A stretch of DNA of 64,000 nucleotides from Methanolobus psychrotolerans. Its GTDB lineage: Archaea; Halobacteriota; Methanosarcinia; Methanosarcinales; Methanosarcinaceae. The translations under genes and the position numbers were made by a program. Each line of letters opens with the position of its first letter. The stretch's first letter is position 1. Below are positions 1 through 8,968 of this stretch, one piece after another. The notes under the pieces were generated by a model, which was not told the DNA's origin, made no database searches, and saw only the letters and a list, made by a program, of their open reading frames with translations. The stretch is from the NCBI RefSeq assembly GCF_002243045.1, contig NZ_MBKP01000006.1, positions 62,001-126,000 of the forward strand, written 5' to 3'.

Positions 1-88
1 ATTATCAATATCTGAAGCGAGCACAAAAAGAGAAAAAAGATATGGAAAATATAAGAAAATGCACCCTTATAGGATGCAAAATGAGAAT

Positions 89-1216
89 TTACTTACCAAG
101 TACTATTCTTGCAATATCGTCACCGACGTCGGAAGTTCCTGCAGAGCCGCCCATATCATAGGTCCGGACCTTTGCTTCACGTATGTTGGTCTCAATAGCA
201 GAGACAATGGCATCTGCAGCTTCCTTTTCACCGAGCTGCTCTATCATCATGGCACCTGCCCAGATAGTTGCTATTGGATTGACCTTATTCAGTCCCTTGT
301 ACTTTGGTGCAGAACCATGGATCGGTTCGAACATACTGGTACCTTCTGGGTTGATATTTCCACCAGGGGCAAGTCCAAGTCCTCCCTGAACCATTGCGCC
401 AAGGTCAGTGATAATGTCACCGAACATGTTCGGAGTTACAACAACATCGAACCACTCCGGATTCTTCACGAACCACATGGTCATTGCATCGACATAATTG
501 AAGTCTGTAGTAACATCCGGGTGCTCTGATGCAATACTTGTAAATTCTTCTCTCCAAAATCCGTATATGTCGGAGAGTACATTTGCCTTGTCAACAGAAG
601 ACACATGTTTCTTACTCTTCTCTGCAAGGTCAAATGCATACCTTATAACTCTCTGTGTACCTTCCTTTGAGATCATACCGATCTGATAACCGATCTCTTC
701 ACTGTCAGTCTCGATGTCAAGACCGAACTTTGCAGAGTAAAGGGTTCTTGAGACTTCCAAAAGGTCCTTGCTGACGCCCTTCTTTGCACGCCCGCCTATA
801 CCGATATAGAAGTCCTCGGTGTTTTCCCTGACAACTGTAAAGTCAATGTCTGCAGGGGTCTTGTCCTTTATAGGTGTCCAGACACCTTCAAGCAACTTGA
901 TAGGGCGAAGGTTCACATACTGGTCAAAGTAAAATCTGGCGGCGAGAAGTACGCCCTTTTCAAGGATACCTGGTGCCACCCTCGGGTCACCTATTGAACC
1001 AAGGTAAATAGCGGAATAATTGGAAAGCTCTTTCAGGGAATCTTCTGAGATAAGTTCCCCTGTTGCAAGATAATGATCTGCACCGTGTGGGAACTCAGTC
1101 CATTCAACATCAAATCCAAATCTCTCACCTGCAGCATCGATTACCTTACGGCCTTCGGCAATGATCTCAGGTCCTATACCGTCTCCTGGAATTACAGGTA
1201 TTTTATACTGTGTCAT
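89..1216 (-). CDS. leuB: 3-isopropylmalate dehydrogenase
   Basis: NAD-dependent oxidative decarboxylase of the isopropylmalate/isocitrate dehydrogenase family, the third step of leucine synthesis; 375 aa, full family length. Visible motifs are GDGIGPE (11-17), the substrate loop RENTED (130-135), VDKAN with the catalytic Lys (208-212), metal-binding acids in YVDAM and MFGDIITD (243, 267, 271) and the NAD-site PIHGSAP (298-304). It lies 56 bp downstream of leuD on the same strand, so the two are probably cotranscribed. Homoisocitrate dehydrogenase (AksF, coenzyme B synthesis) is a close paralogue that sequence reading alone cannot exclude, but the neighbouring small dehydratase subunit favours leucine synthesis. 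Confidence 0.88.
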   Translation of the reverse strand: MTQYKIPVIPGDGIGPEIIAEGRKVIDAAGERFGFDVEWTEFPHGADHYLATGELISEDSLKELSNYSAIYLGSIGDPRVAPGILEKGVLLAARFYFDQYVNLRPIKLLEGVWTPIKDKTPADIDFTVVRENTEDFYIGIGGRAKKGVSKDLLEVSRTLYSAKFGLDIETDSEEIGYQIGMISKEGTQRVIRYAFDLAEKSKKHVSSVDKANVLSDIYGFWREEFTSIASEHPDVTTDFNYVDAMTMWFVKNPEWFDVVVTPNMFGDIITDLGAMVQGGLGLAPGGNINPEGTSMFEPIHGSAPKYKGLNKVNPIATIWAGAMMIEQLGEKEAADAIVSAIETNIREAKVRTYDMGGSAGTSDVGDDIARIVLGK

Positions 1217-1272
1217 AATTACTCCTTAGATAAGATCTTCTTGATAATAACAAACATATGATCAGAATATGA

Positions 1273-1752
1273 TCAGATAATTTGTCTTGTGTATTCGATC
1301 AGGCCACCAGCATCCATTATGCCCCTGACGAAATCCGGCAGAGGTGTTGCCTGATACTTTTCGTTCTTTGTGACATTGGTGATTTCACCTGATGCAAAAT
1401 CAACAGACAGTTCATCACCATCATCTATTCTGTCAGTGTCAGGACACTCAAGAAGTGCCACACCGATATTAATAGAGTTCCTGAAAAAGATACGTGCAAA
1501 TGATTTCGCGATCACACAGCTTATCTTTGTTCCTTTCAGTGCAATTGGAGCATGCTCTCTTGAAGAACCGCAACCAAAATTGTTACCGGCAACGATGATG
1601 TCGCCTTCTTTGACCTCTTTTGGGAATTCAGGCCTTACACCTTCAAAAGCATGTGCTGCGAGTTCCCGGGGAGTATTCATGATAAGATACCTTCCCGGAA
1701 TTACAGCATCCGTATCAACGTCATCTCCGAATTTCCAGACTCTTCCGCTCAT
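1273..1752 (-). CDS. leuD: 3-isopropylmalate dehydratase small subunit
   Basis: Swivelling-domain small subunit of isopropylmalate isomerase, which pairs with a LeuC large subunit not present in this window. 159 aa, normal length. It carries FGDDVDTDAVIPGRY (8-22) and the active-site segment GNNFGCGSSREHAP (56-69). The substrate-specificity loop reads YLIM (22-25), nearer the YLVY of archaeal LeuD than the YLRT of the homoaconitase subunit HacB; both comparisons are from memory. A minus-strand TATA-like TTTATATAAA lies about 15-25 bp before the start, so the mRNA has a very short leader or none. The gene is divergent from the Lrp regulator at 1943. Confidence 0.85.
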   Translation of the reverse strand: MSGRVWKFGDDVDTDAVIPGRYLIMNTPRELAAHAFEGVRPEFPKEVKEGDIIVAGNNFGCGSSREHAPIALKGTKISCVIAKSFARIFFRNSINIGVALLECPDTDRIDDGDELSVDFASGEITNVTKNEKYQATPLPDFVRGIMDAGGLIEYTRQII

Positions 1753-1882
1753 ATTTCCACCTGATTAAGATTTTTATATAAATGCTATACTATAAGTTGA
1801 AACTATACCATAGATATCATTATACTAAATAATACTACTGGCGAATGGAGAAATCCTAAAATACATTACAAAGCAGTTGTTA

Positions 1883-1901
1883 AGAGCATATAGCATGCTC
1901 T
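1883..1901. promoter_or_regulatory. Operator-like inverted repeat upstream of the Lrp gene
   Basis: Perfect 7-bp arms AGAGCAT (1883-1889) and ATGCTCT (1895-1901) with a 5-bp spacer, in the AT-rich divergent region about 40-60 bp before the Lrp start. Size and position suit a dimeric Lrp/AsnC autoregulatory site. Function is inferred. Confidence 0.45.
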
Positions 1902-1942
1902 AACAATAATCCATTAATAATAGCAAACCTAAGTTTAATCTG

Positions 1943-2386
1943 ATGGTAAGTAAAAAAGATGAGATCATACTTTCTATACTTCAAAATGGAGCCAGAACAC
2001 CAATATCAGAAGTTGCCAAAACCGTGGGTCTTAGCGAGAATGGGGTCAGATACAGGCTTGAAAAACTTGAGGATGAAGGGTACATCAAAAACTACACCGT
2101 GTTACTGAACCCTAAAAAGTTTGGAAAGCGTATCTTTGCAATATTCAACCTTGAAATGGAACCAAAAAAGACAAATGAAAGTATTAAGAAACTTATCCAG
2201 ATAGAAGAACTTATTAAAATATACCAGACAACTGGCCAATACTCCATCAAAGCATTCGGTCTTTTCAATGATGAAGATGAACTGACCAGTTTCATAAACA
2301 ATCGCCTTCTCTGTGAGATACAGGTCCGCAATTACAGTGTAGAAATAATAACAAAAAGTATCAAGGACAGCGTCTATCACGTATGA
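1943..2386 (+). CDS. Lrp/AsnC family transcriptional regulator
   Basis: 147 aa with an N-terminal winged helix-turn-helix (about 5-55; the segment ISEVAKTVGLSENGVRYRLEKL is the HTH) followed by a short alpha/beta ligand-binding (RAM-like) domain. Family members sense amino acids as dimers or octamers and often regulate themselves. It is divergent from leuD-leuB across a 190-bp AT-rich region and abuts the end of the convergent ablB without a gap. Control of the leucine genes or of itself is plausible from position; the effector is unknown. Confidence 0.85.
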   Translation: MVSKKDEIILSILQNGARTPISEVAKTVGLSENGVRYRLEKLEDEGYIKNYTVLLNPKKFGKRIFAIFNLEMEPKKTNESIKKLIQIEELIKIYQTTGQYSIKAFGLFNDEDELTSFINNRLLCEIQVRNYSVEIITKSIKDSVYHV

Positions 2387-3223
2387 TCAAATCTTTTTGT
2401 ACCAGACATTCATGCTTTCGATACCACCTGAAATATTAGTATTGTTTATGAGGGTTCCCGCATAAATATAGGAATGGCGTGAAAATACTGTATTTATGCC
2501 ATATGACCTTGCCCTGGCAATCGTGTATGCTGTTTTGATACCCTTGTCGCGCATGTTCTTTTCCATTTCATCCAGCAGGTAATAGGAATAACCTTTGCCT
2601 CTGGATCCCGGCATTGTTGCAAAGTCTGTCATCTCGACATTACTGTTGACTTCATCCATCTCACATGATGAAACTGCAACAAGCACCCCTTTTTCCCGTA
2701 TACCGAAATAGACAAAATCTTCAGACATAGTCCTGAGCAAGTAACTGGCATCGTGTATCGGAAACGGGTAGCTTGGAAAAACCTGTCTGTACAGTTCTGC
2801 CATCTCCAAAACATCCTCTTCACAGCATACAACAAACTCTTCATCATTTGAGAGTTCCATGCCCTTAAGCTCGTTGAATTTCGAAAGGGATGTTTCCAGA
2901 ACAGTAGCAATCTCATTTGGATCTTGTTCTTCCAGACGCTCCGGGGAAAGATATCTCGCCATAAAAACAGCATCTTCGCTTCCATTGAAAAAACCTGGAA
3001 TGAAAGCTTCTTCAACATGACCCATGCTCAGAAAATGTTCCTTTGCAGATGCCGGAACCCTGGAAAATATCTTCGAATAATTGTTTTCCTGCGCAATGCC
3101 TTGAACAATGGATGGCAGTTCTTCTAAATTATCGGGTGCAGCCTTCATGAGATACACACGATCGTTAAACGGACCATGTTGGATCAGGGACCCTGCAATG
3201 TTTACTACCTGATCACGCAACAT
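2387..3223 (-). CDS. ablB: beta-lysine N6-acetyltransferase
   Basis: GNAT-family enzyme that acetylates beta-lysine to the compatible solute N-epsilon-acetyl-beta-lysine. The C-terminal GNAT core (about 130-278) has the acetyl-CoA loop [10 protein letters not shown]. An ORF extends to a TTG at 3259, but the ATG at 3223 is chosen because GGAGAGAAGGA sits directly before it and the N-terminus then begins [17 protein letters not shown]; this gives 278 aa. The start overlaps the end of ablA by 11 nt, indicating translational coupling. The pair is a hallmark of halotolerant methanogens and is salt-induced in the species studied. Confidence 0.92.
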   Translation of the reverse strand: MLRDQVVNIAGSLIQHGPFNDRVYLMKAAPDNLEELPSIVQGIAQENNYSKIFSRVPASAKEHFLSMGHVEEAFIPGFFNGSEDAVFMARYLSPERLEEQDPNEIATVLETSLSKFNELKGMELSNDEEFVVCCEEDVLEMAELYRQVFPSYPFPIHDASYLLRTMSEDFVYFGIREKGVLVAVSSCEMDEVNSNVEMTDFATMPGSRGKGYSYYLLDEMEKNMRDKGIKTAYTIARARSYGINTVFSRHSYIYAGTLINNTNISGGIESMNVWYKKI

Positions 3224-4526
3224 TCCTTCTCTCCATGCGTGCGGTATCTTCAGGTACAAGACTCAACGCATCGTCAGAATCAGATAACAGACGTGCAATT
3301 CCCACCGACCTTAATTCTTTTGCTTCATCAAGTTTTAACTGCAATTTGCAGGCATCGCATTTGCGATCACAGTAAACCGCTTCATACGACTCAGGTTCCG
3401 CATATGAAGTGATGACACCTTCATAGTTTCTCAGAATAACCTTGTTAGTAGACCACGAAATAAGATAATTGGGCATCACAGGGATCTTACCACCGCCACC
3501 GGGAGCATCTATCACATAGGAAGGCACTGCAAAGCCACTTGTATGACCAATCAGATTTTCCATGATCTCCATACCTTTACCTACAGAAGTCCTGAAATGT
3601 GAAAGACCTTCTGAAAGGTCACACTGGTACAGATAATAAGGTCGCACTCTGTTCTCTACCATTTTGTGGAAGAGTTTCTTAAGAATCCTGTAACAATCGT
3701 TAACTCCGGCAAGCAGCACAGTCTGGTTCCCAAGAGGAATTCCCGCATCAGCAAGTTTTCTCAATGCTGCCCTTGAAGAGGTAGTAACTTCACGAGGATG
3801 ATTGAAATGTGTGTTGACCCATATAGGATGGTGCTTTTTCAATACATTAACAAGATTATCGGTTATGCGGTATGGGAGAACAACAGGCATTCTGCTGCCA
3901 ATCCTTATGACTTCCACATGGGGAATCTTCCGAAGTTCTGTGAGTATCCAGTCCAGATACTCATCTGAAAGCATGAAAGGATCTCCGCCTGACAAAAGGA
4001 CATCCCTTACCTGGGGATTGTTTGCTATGTATTCAATTCCCAGAAGGATCTCATCTTTTCCAAATATGGAACTCACATCACCGACCTTTCTTTTTCTGGT
4101 GCAGTGCCTGCAATACATCGAACATACATTGCTTATGTGAAAAAGCACCCTGTCAGGATACCTGTGAGTTATGCCCAGCACAGGGCTGTCGTAATCTTCA
4201 CTTAGGGGATCTTTCATATCATCACAGGAAACGATAAGTTCCTCAGGTGAAGGGAAAGATTGCATGAATATAGGATCATTCCTGAAATCTTCCACTTCGA
4301 TCAGCGAAAGATAGTAAGGAGTTATGGACAACGGAAATTTATCAAGTGTCTTTTCAAGTGCTTCCCTCTCATCCGCTTCAAATTTAATGTTGAGGAGGAT
4401 TTCAAAGGTATCAATATTAGTAACCGAATGTCTTAATTGCCATTTCCAGTCACTCCATTTTGCGAGAGGTTCTTCAGAATCTATTCTATCTACAATGTCC
4501 TGTTGCCTGCTTTCATAGGATTTCAT
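3213..4526 (-). CDS. ablA: Lysine 2,3-aminomutase
   Basis: Radical-SAM, PLP-dependent enzyme converting L-lysine to beta-lysine, the first step of N-epsilon-acetyl-beta-lysine synthesis. Positions in the 438-aa ORF that opens at a TTG: iron-sulfur motif CSMYCRHC (136-143), PLP-binding Lys in APGGGGKIP (about 348), and a C-terminal Cys cluster CDRKCDAC typical of the zinc site. The TTG (4529) is directly followed by an ATG (4526), which is chosen. Two TATA-like elements upstream (4675-4705, minus strand) suggest a long leader of roughly 125-150 nt, in keeping with a stress-regulated operon. Confidence 0.93.
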   Translation of the reverse strand: MKSYESRQQDIVDRIDSEEPLAKWSDWKWQLRHSVTNIDTFEILLNIKFEADEREALEKTLDKFPLSITPYYLSLIEVEDFRNDPIFMQSFPSPEELIVSCDDMKDPLSEDYDSPVLGITHRYPDRVLFHISNVCSMYCRHCTRKRKVGDVSSIFGKDEILLGIEYIANNPQVRDVLLSGGDPFMLSDEYLDWILTELRKIPHVEVIRIGSRMPVVLPYRITDNLVNVLKKHHPIWVNTHFNHPREVTTSSRAALRKLADAGIPLGNQTVLLAGVNDCYRILKKLFHKMVENRVRPYYLYQCDLSEGLSHFRTSVGKGMEIMENLIGHTSGFAVPSYVIDAPGGGGKIPVMPNYLISWSTNKVILRNYEGVITSYAEPESYEAVYCDRKCDACKLQLKLDEAKELRSVGIARLLSDSDDALSLVPEDTARMERRNVA

Positions 4527-4669
4527 CAAATCACTTATAATATCATTTATTTCACCGAAGATCGTGGAAAACAGAATACCACTAAAAAAAGAATTCTGGT
4601 TTTATGAACAATAACTGTTCACCACAAACCATGTTCAGTGGGCGATCTTCTGTATTATGGATACATTTT

Positions 4670-4706
4670 ACGTCTTTATAAACAACATTTTATTACTATA
4701 TATAAT
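4670..4706 (-). promoter_or_regulatory. Probable promoter region of ablAB
   Basis: The 248-bp gap between ablA and the HerA-like gene holds, on the minus strand, TTATATATAG (about 4695-4705) and TTTATAAAG (about 4675-4683). Both resemble archaeal TATA boxes and would give a leader of 125-150 nt. Which one is used is not decided by sequence. Confidence 0.4.
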
Positions 4707-4774
4707 GTATTTGAAGATACTGCAAACATATGAACATATTTTTGCAGATACAGAGAAAATAGCCAATAAAAAGA

Positions 4775-6031
4775 TCAGGAAATAATTCCAGGATCGTTAC
4801 CTCCATGCCAGCTGAGGCGTGGCCTCATCCTGATTATATGAGAAGCTTCCGTGTTATCATCAACAACAAAAGCAGCCCCTTTCTCAGAGCCCATTTTCAT
4901 TATAGAATCACCAAAATTGTCCTTCATGTAAGTCGGCCTGACCGATTCAAGGACACTGATATCATCCTGTGATGTAAGACGATGACATATTACAATATCT
5001 GACTGCGAAAGTACATCGGGATGGATGGAAGAAGGACGCTGGGTTGCGAGAACCAGAGACAGACCCGGCTGACGGCCCTGCTTGAGCCACTCGTTCAGAA
5101 GGACATCAGAAGCAAGGGTCCAGCCCTGTGATGGCAGGAACTGCTGGGCTTCGTCAATGAACAGCCATACCATAGGAATACCTTTTTCAACATTTTCATC
5201 ACCCATCATTGTCCTCTCATAGGAACGACGTGCTTCAAGCCTGTGGTGATAGATGTTCCGGGCAATGGAACTGACCAGTGCAGACTTTACAGTTTCGCTT
5301 TTTATAGTACTCACGTCAATGACGGAAGTAGAGCCTCCTTTGACTATTTCACCAATACCCTCGCTCTTTTCAGCGAATATACCCCATGATACAGCGGTCC
5401 TGAAATGATTTTCCACAGCACCTTTTGTCACTATATCGGAACGTTCATCATCCATTACTGAATCGATGATGTCATCAAAAGAAAAAACCGGGTCATTTTT
5501 CAGGTTTTCAATAATTCTTATGATAAGGACACCGGATGAAGAAATTGCATCTATACCGAACAATCTGCACCACTCATATCCATCCATCTGGGATATAGGG
5601 ACTGACAGTGGCTTTACCGAAATATGCCGCTCTTCATAGCTTCTCAGGCTTCCGGAAGGAACAAAAACTTCGATATCAAATGCCCTGGGTTCAAGTTTCC
5701 ATTCATTGATGACAGATCTTTGCATTTCATTGCTCTTACCAAGTGTCCAGAAAATTCCCATAGTATCGATAACAACAGAAGAAACATTATCTTTAATATC
5801 AACAGGAAGCATCATGAGTTCCTCCATAAGCACTGCCATTGTATACGATTTACCATATCCCCTCTTTCCTGCAATAAACACAGCATGAGGATTATTGACA
5901 TCCAGAAAAACATAGGAGCCTGAAGATCTGTCACGTGCAAGATATCGCCCCAGATAAAGAAGAACATCTCTGCCATTTCCACCAAGGACATACTGCTGTT
6001 TTGAAACACCTGCATTAAAAGAGCTTTCCAT
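4775..6031 (-). CDS. HerA-like DUF87 ATPase
   Basis: 418-aa FtsK/HerA superfamily P-loop ATPase. Walker A is GKRGYGKS near residue 55 and Walker B is WLFIDEAQQF near residue 290, followed by the sensor ATQRPSS. Related proteins are hexameric DNA translocases; HerA works with the NurA nuclease in end resection, but no nurA lies beside this copy, and a HAS-barrel domain is not evident at the short N-terminus. This looks like one of the stand-alone HerA paralogues common in archaea. No ribosome site precedes the ATG, so the message may be leaderless. The product is probably cytosolic. Confidence 0.75.
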   Translation of the reverse strand: MESSFNAGVSKQQYVLGGNGRDVLLYLGRYLARDRSSGSYVFLDVNNPHAVFIAGKRGYGKSYTMAVLMEELMMLPVDIKDNVSSVVIDTMGIFWTLGKSNEMQRSVINEWKLEPRAFDIEVFVPSGSLRSYEERHISVKPLSVPISQMDGYEWCRLFGIDAISSSGVLIIRIIENLKNDPVFSFDDIIDSVMDDERSDIVTKGAVENHFRTAVSWGIFAEKSEGIGEIVKGGSTSVIDVSTIKSETVKSALVSSIARNIYHHRLEARRSYERTMMGDENVEKGIPMVWLFIDEAQQFLPSQGWTLASDVLLNEWLKQGRQPGLSLVLATQRPSSIHPDVLSQSDIVICHRLTSQDDISVLESVRPTYMKDNFGDSIMKMGSEKGAAFVVDDNTEASHIIRMRPRLSWHGGNDPGIIS

Positions 6032-6201
6032 AATAGATAAGAAAATAGCGTTACAGCATATATTATTTTTTATTAAACCTCAAATTGTAGAACTTACCAT
6101 TATAAAAGATTGAAAATAGATTCAGAAGACGCCATAACATCAAAAATCGAACCCGACCAAATTAGCAACCTTTATATATAGCAATCCATATGTAGGTGGA
6201 C

Positions 6202-6310
6202 GAGGAATCTCCGTCATCACATCATTCCCCTCTGATACATTAATTCTTTTGAGAGATGTATCATACCCCAAACTTCACCCAAAACCATCATTATGCGAGG
6301 TTCCTCTTTT
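6202..6310 (+). ncRNA. Candidate small structured RNA
   Basis: No ORF explains this stretch. A TATA box (CTTTATATATAG, 6170-6181) lies about 25 bp before it. The ends pair: GAGGAATCT (6202-6210) with AGGTTCCTC (6298-6306), nine pairs including one G-U, followed by four T residues (6307-6310) as a terminator. Inside is a perfect 8-bp hairpin, TGATACAT (6233-6240) with ATGTATCA (6256-6263). The connecting single strands are C-rich, and ACTTCACCC could pair with ribosome-binding sites. Predicted from promoter, fold and terminator only; no known family was recognised. Confidence 0.45.
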
Positions 6311-7709
6311 AACCATTCTGCATACGTGAGAGTATCCCCCTTGCAGCAAGTATTCCTGTTGCTGAAGAATTGATAAGATCCCGCGAGAGACCGGCGCCAT
6401 CACCTGCAACAAACAGGTTATAGATATTGGTTTGCATCGTGCTGTCAACTTCAATTTTAAGCGAGTAGAACTTCACCTCTGGAGCATACAAAAGAGTACA
6501 GTCCGAATCCACACCCGGAATTATCTTGCTCAGCACTTCCAGTCCTTCAATTATATCCATCACTATTCTGTGAGGCATTGCCATGGAAATATCACCAGGA
6601 GTAACGTCTTTGAGTGTATTTATAACCGGATTCCTGGAAATATGTTCATGTGTTGAGCGTCTGCCCCTTTTCAGATCTCCAAGTCTTTGTAAGACAGGTT
6701 TGCCACCGCCGATTGTCGTTGCAAGTTTTGCTACCGACTTCGCATATTTTATGGTATTTTCCATTGGTCGTGTCAGTTCCACATGCACAAGGAATGCAAA
6801 ATTAGTATTCTCAGACTCATTACTATGCATAGAATGACCATTAGTTGCAACAAATCCCTCATACTCTTCCTTTACAACAAAACCATGTTCATTCGTACAG
6901 AATGTTCTCACGAAATCATCGTATCTGCGTGTATAGATGTGGAACTTGGGGTCATGGTTTATCCGGGTCACAGGGTCCATGATTATGGAAGATACCTCCA
7001 CACGAACACCAATATCAACCCCACTGTAAGAATAATTAATTGAATGCCTGTTCACAAGACCATTCACCCACTCGTACCCAACCCTACCCGGGGCAAGCAA
7101 AGTATATCGGGAATGAATTGCCCTATTGTCCAGGAGCACACCTTTACATGCCCCCTCATCTCCAAGGATGTCCTTTACTTTCGATTCGAGAAGAAAAGAA
7201 ACCCCCATAGACTCAAGATCCTTTTTCATACAGGAAATAAGAACTGTAGAATTATCCGAACCTATGTGGCGTTGTTTTATGTCTATAAAACGTGCACCTG
7301 CAGAAGCAGCCCTGCGCTTAAGCATCTCTGCATCTGCACCTGTTGCAGAATATGCCTTCTGGGGTGCGCCGTACTTCAGATAGATGCGGTCAACATAATC
7401 CACGAGTTCCCAGGCACTCTCGTTATCTCCAGTGAGATCAGCCAGGTTGCCACCAATGTCAGGTCTCAGGTTCAGCGTTCCATCAGAATAAGCACCTGCC
7501 CCCCCAACACCGCAAAGGATAGAACATGGAGTACAATGCTTACATGATAGAACAGAGGACATATAACAATGCCTCTTATCAATGTCCTTGCCTGCATCCA
7601 CTACAAGTACCTTGAGATCTTTGCCTGCAAGCTCATATGCTGCAAAAAGCCCTGCTGGACCCGCACCTACAATTACAACATCATAATCATTGGTTACATC
7701 AGGAATAAT
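6309..7709 (-). CDS. FAD-dependent oxidoreductase (COG2509-like), anomalous start
   Basis: Large FAD/NAD(P)-binding dehydrogenase of unassigned substrate. The N-terminal Rossmann motif VVIVGAGPAG lies just downstream of position 7690, and a C-terminal FAD-site segment FVAGDGAGLSRD is near the end. A central Cys cluster, CKHCTPCSILC, is seen near residue 60. The first standard start codon in frame (GTG, 7601) would delete the FAD motif. The open frame runs up to a TAA at 7731-7733, and the only initiator-like codons before the motif are ATT (7709, 7706). An ATG at 7720 with a good ribosome site is two bases out of frame, so either an ATT start or a frameshift applies. See the finding. Confidence 0.7.
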   Translation of the reverse strand: MIPDVTNDYDVVIVGAGPAGLFAAYELAGKDLKVLVVDAGKDIDKRHCYMSSVLSCKHCTPCSILCGVGGAGAYSDGTLNLRPDIGGNLADLTGDNESAWELVDYVDRIYLKYGAPQKAYSATGADAEMLKRRAASAGARFIDIKQRHIGSDNSTVLISCMKKDLESMGVSFLLESKVKDILGDEGACKGVLLDNRAIHSRYTLLAPGRVGYEWVNGLVNRHSINYSYSGVDIGVRVEVSSIIMDPVTRINHDPKFHIYTRRYDDFVRTFCTNEHGFVVKEEYEGFVATNGHSMHSNESENTNFAFLVHVELTRPMENTIKYAKSVAKLATTIGGGKPVLQRLGDLKRGRRSTHEHISRNPVINTLKDVTPGDISMAMPHRIVMDIIEGLEVLSKIIPGVDSDCTLLYAPEVKFYSLKIEVDSTMQTNIYNLFVAGDGAGLSRDLINSSATGILAARGILSRMQNG

Positions 7710-7762
7710 AACACACCCATGGTTCCCACCTTAATCAGAGAAACATAGGTATATTGGTAGTA

Positions 7763-8830
7763 TTAGGATAAGATTTTATCCAGTTTACCGGTGGAACTTG
7801 CGATCTTTATTTCCTGGGCTATTCTCCTGCCTGTGGAAAGGTCAGGTTCGATAAGGTCAGAATAAGGGGAACCTGAAAGATAGATGTTAGTTCCTGCAAC
7901 TATGCGGGCGGATATCTCAAATACCTTGATCTCAAGCTTGTCGGTGACTACGGTTTCCAGACAGAAAGGACCGATCATACCACCAAACAGCGCAAGGGAC
8001 TGCTCAACTACTTTTTCTCCAAGGCTGAATATCTTTGGCAGAAGTGACTCCCTTGCAACAAGAGGAACATTTCCAGTTACAACATAGGTCGGGATAATGT
8101 CAGCCTCTGCAAGTTCGCGAGGGGAGCCGAGTCTGAAGATCTCATCTGCGTTAGACTCAACCCTGCGGTCCATACTGAGCATTTCAAGGATACCGGTGCT
8201 TAGTTTATAGCCATCCTCGCGGAGGGGGGAATAGAAGAAATGAAGATAATATCTTGTTCCTACAATGAATTCCTGGATGGTGAATTTCTCATTAGGATCT
8301 ACATGTTCCTTGAATTCCTCATAGTTCTTGGCAACAAAGAAACCACGGCCACCTTTTGCACCGTGGTATTTGACCATTACAGGACCATTTATATCCTGAG
8401 GTTTAACTACCCTTGGCATCTCAAGACCTGCGCCTTCCAGCCACTCACGTTCCATTTCCCTGTCGGATTCCCATTCAAGAACTGCCCTGTTACCAAATGT
8501 AGGAATAGCCATCTCGGAAAACGCATCGGTACCCATGTACTCCACAAAGGAGCCGTGGGGTATGACAATAGCATTCTTTGCCCTGAGCTTTTCGAGGATG
8601 TTAGGTATGTCTTTGTAACTGTCAATAACGACAAACTCATCTGGTTTTGCCAGTGGAAAAGCATCATAGAATCGTGGCGGTTCTTTTACACAGATCCCTA
8701 TGGTCCTGAAGCCTTCTTTCCTTGCACCGTAAAATATCTGAAGGCTTGAATGAGAACAAACAGTGGCAATGCTCAGATCATTAAGGTCGTAGTTCTCAAC
8801 AATTTCCATTATTCGTTCTTTAGTGATCAT
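7763..8830 (-). CDS. purP: FAICAR synthetase (PurP)
   Basis: ATP- and formate-dependent 5-formaminoimidazole-4-carboxamide ribotide synthetase, the archaeal replacement for the folate-dependent step of purine synthesis. It is an ATP-grasp protein of 355 aa, the family length. The N-terminal TVCSHSSLQIFYGARKEG (about 23-40), the MVKYHGAKGGRGFF ATP-grasp segment (about 150-165) and the late EISARIVAGTNIY block are all characteristic. It is divergent from the wHTH gene at 8969 across a 138-bp promoter region. The ribosome site is weak. Confidence 0.92.
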   Translation of the reverse strand: MITKERIMEIVENYDLNDLSIATVCSHSSLQIFYGARKEGFRTIGICVKEPPRFYDAFPLAKPDEFVVIDSYKDIPNILEKLRAKNAIVIPHGSFVEYMGTDAFSEMAIPTFGNRAVLEWESDREMEREWLEGAGLEMPRVVKPQDINGPVMVKYHGAKGGRGFFVAKNYEEFKEHVDPNEKFTIQEFIVGTRYYLHFFYSPLREDGYKLSTGILEMLSMDRRVESNADEIFRLGSPRELAEADIIPTYVVTGNVPLVARESLLPKIFSLGEKVVEQSLALFGGMIGPFCLETVVTDKLEIKVFEISARIVAGTNIYLSGSPYSDLIEPDLSTGRRIAQEIKIASSTGKLDKILS

Positions 8831-8968
8831 AGTGTAATAGCCCCTAGAATTTACCCCTTATTGTTCTAGCTATTCTTTAACTTTACGAGTTACGCCTGAA
8901 AATGAAGACTTCAAGCAGAACTGAAGTTAAAGGAAACAATATAAGCCAATGTTTATATACTGCACTTT

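Noticed and set aside
1-88. Possible gene at the left edge
   Set aside because: AT-rich sequence with no open frame of note; it is the region downstream of leuB.
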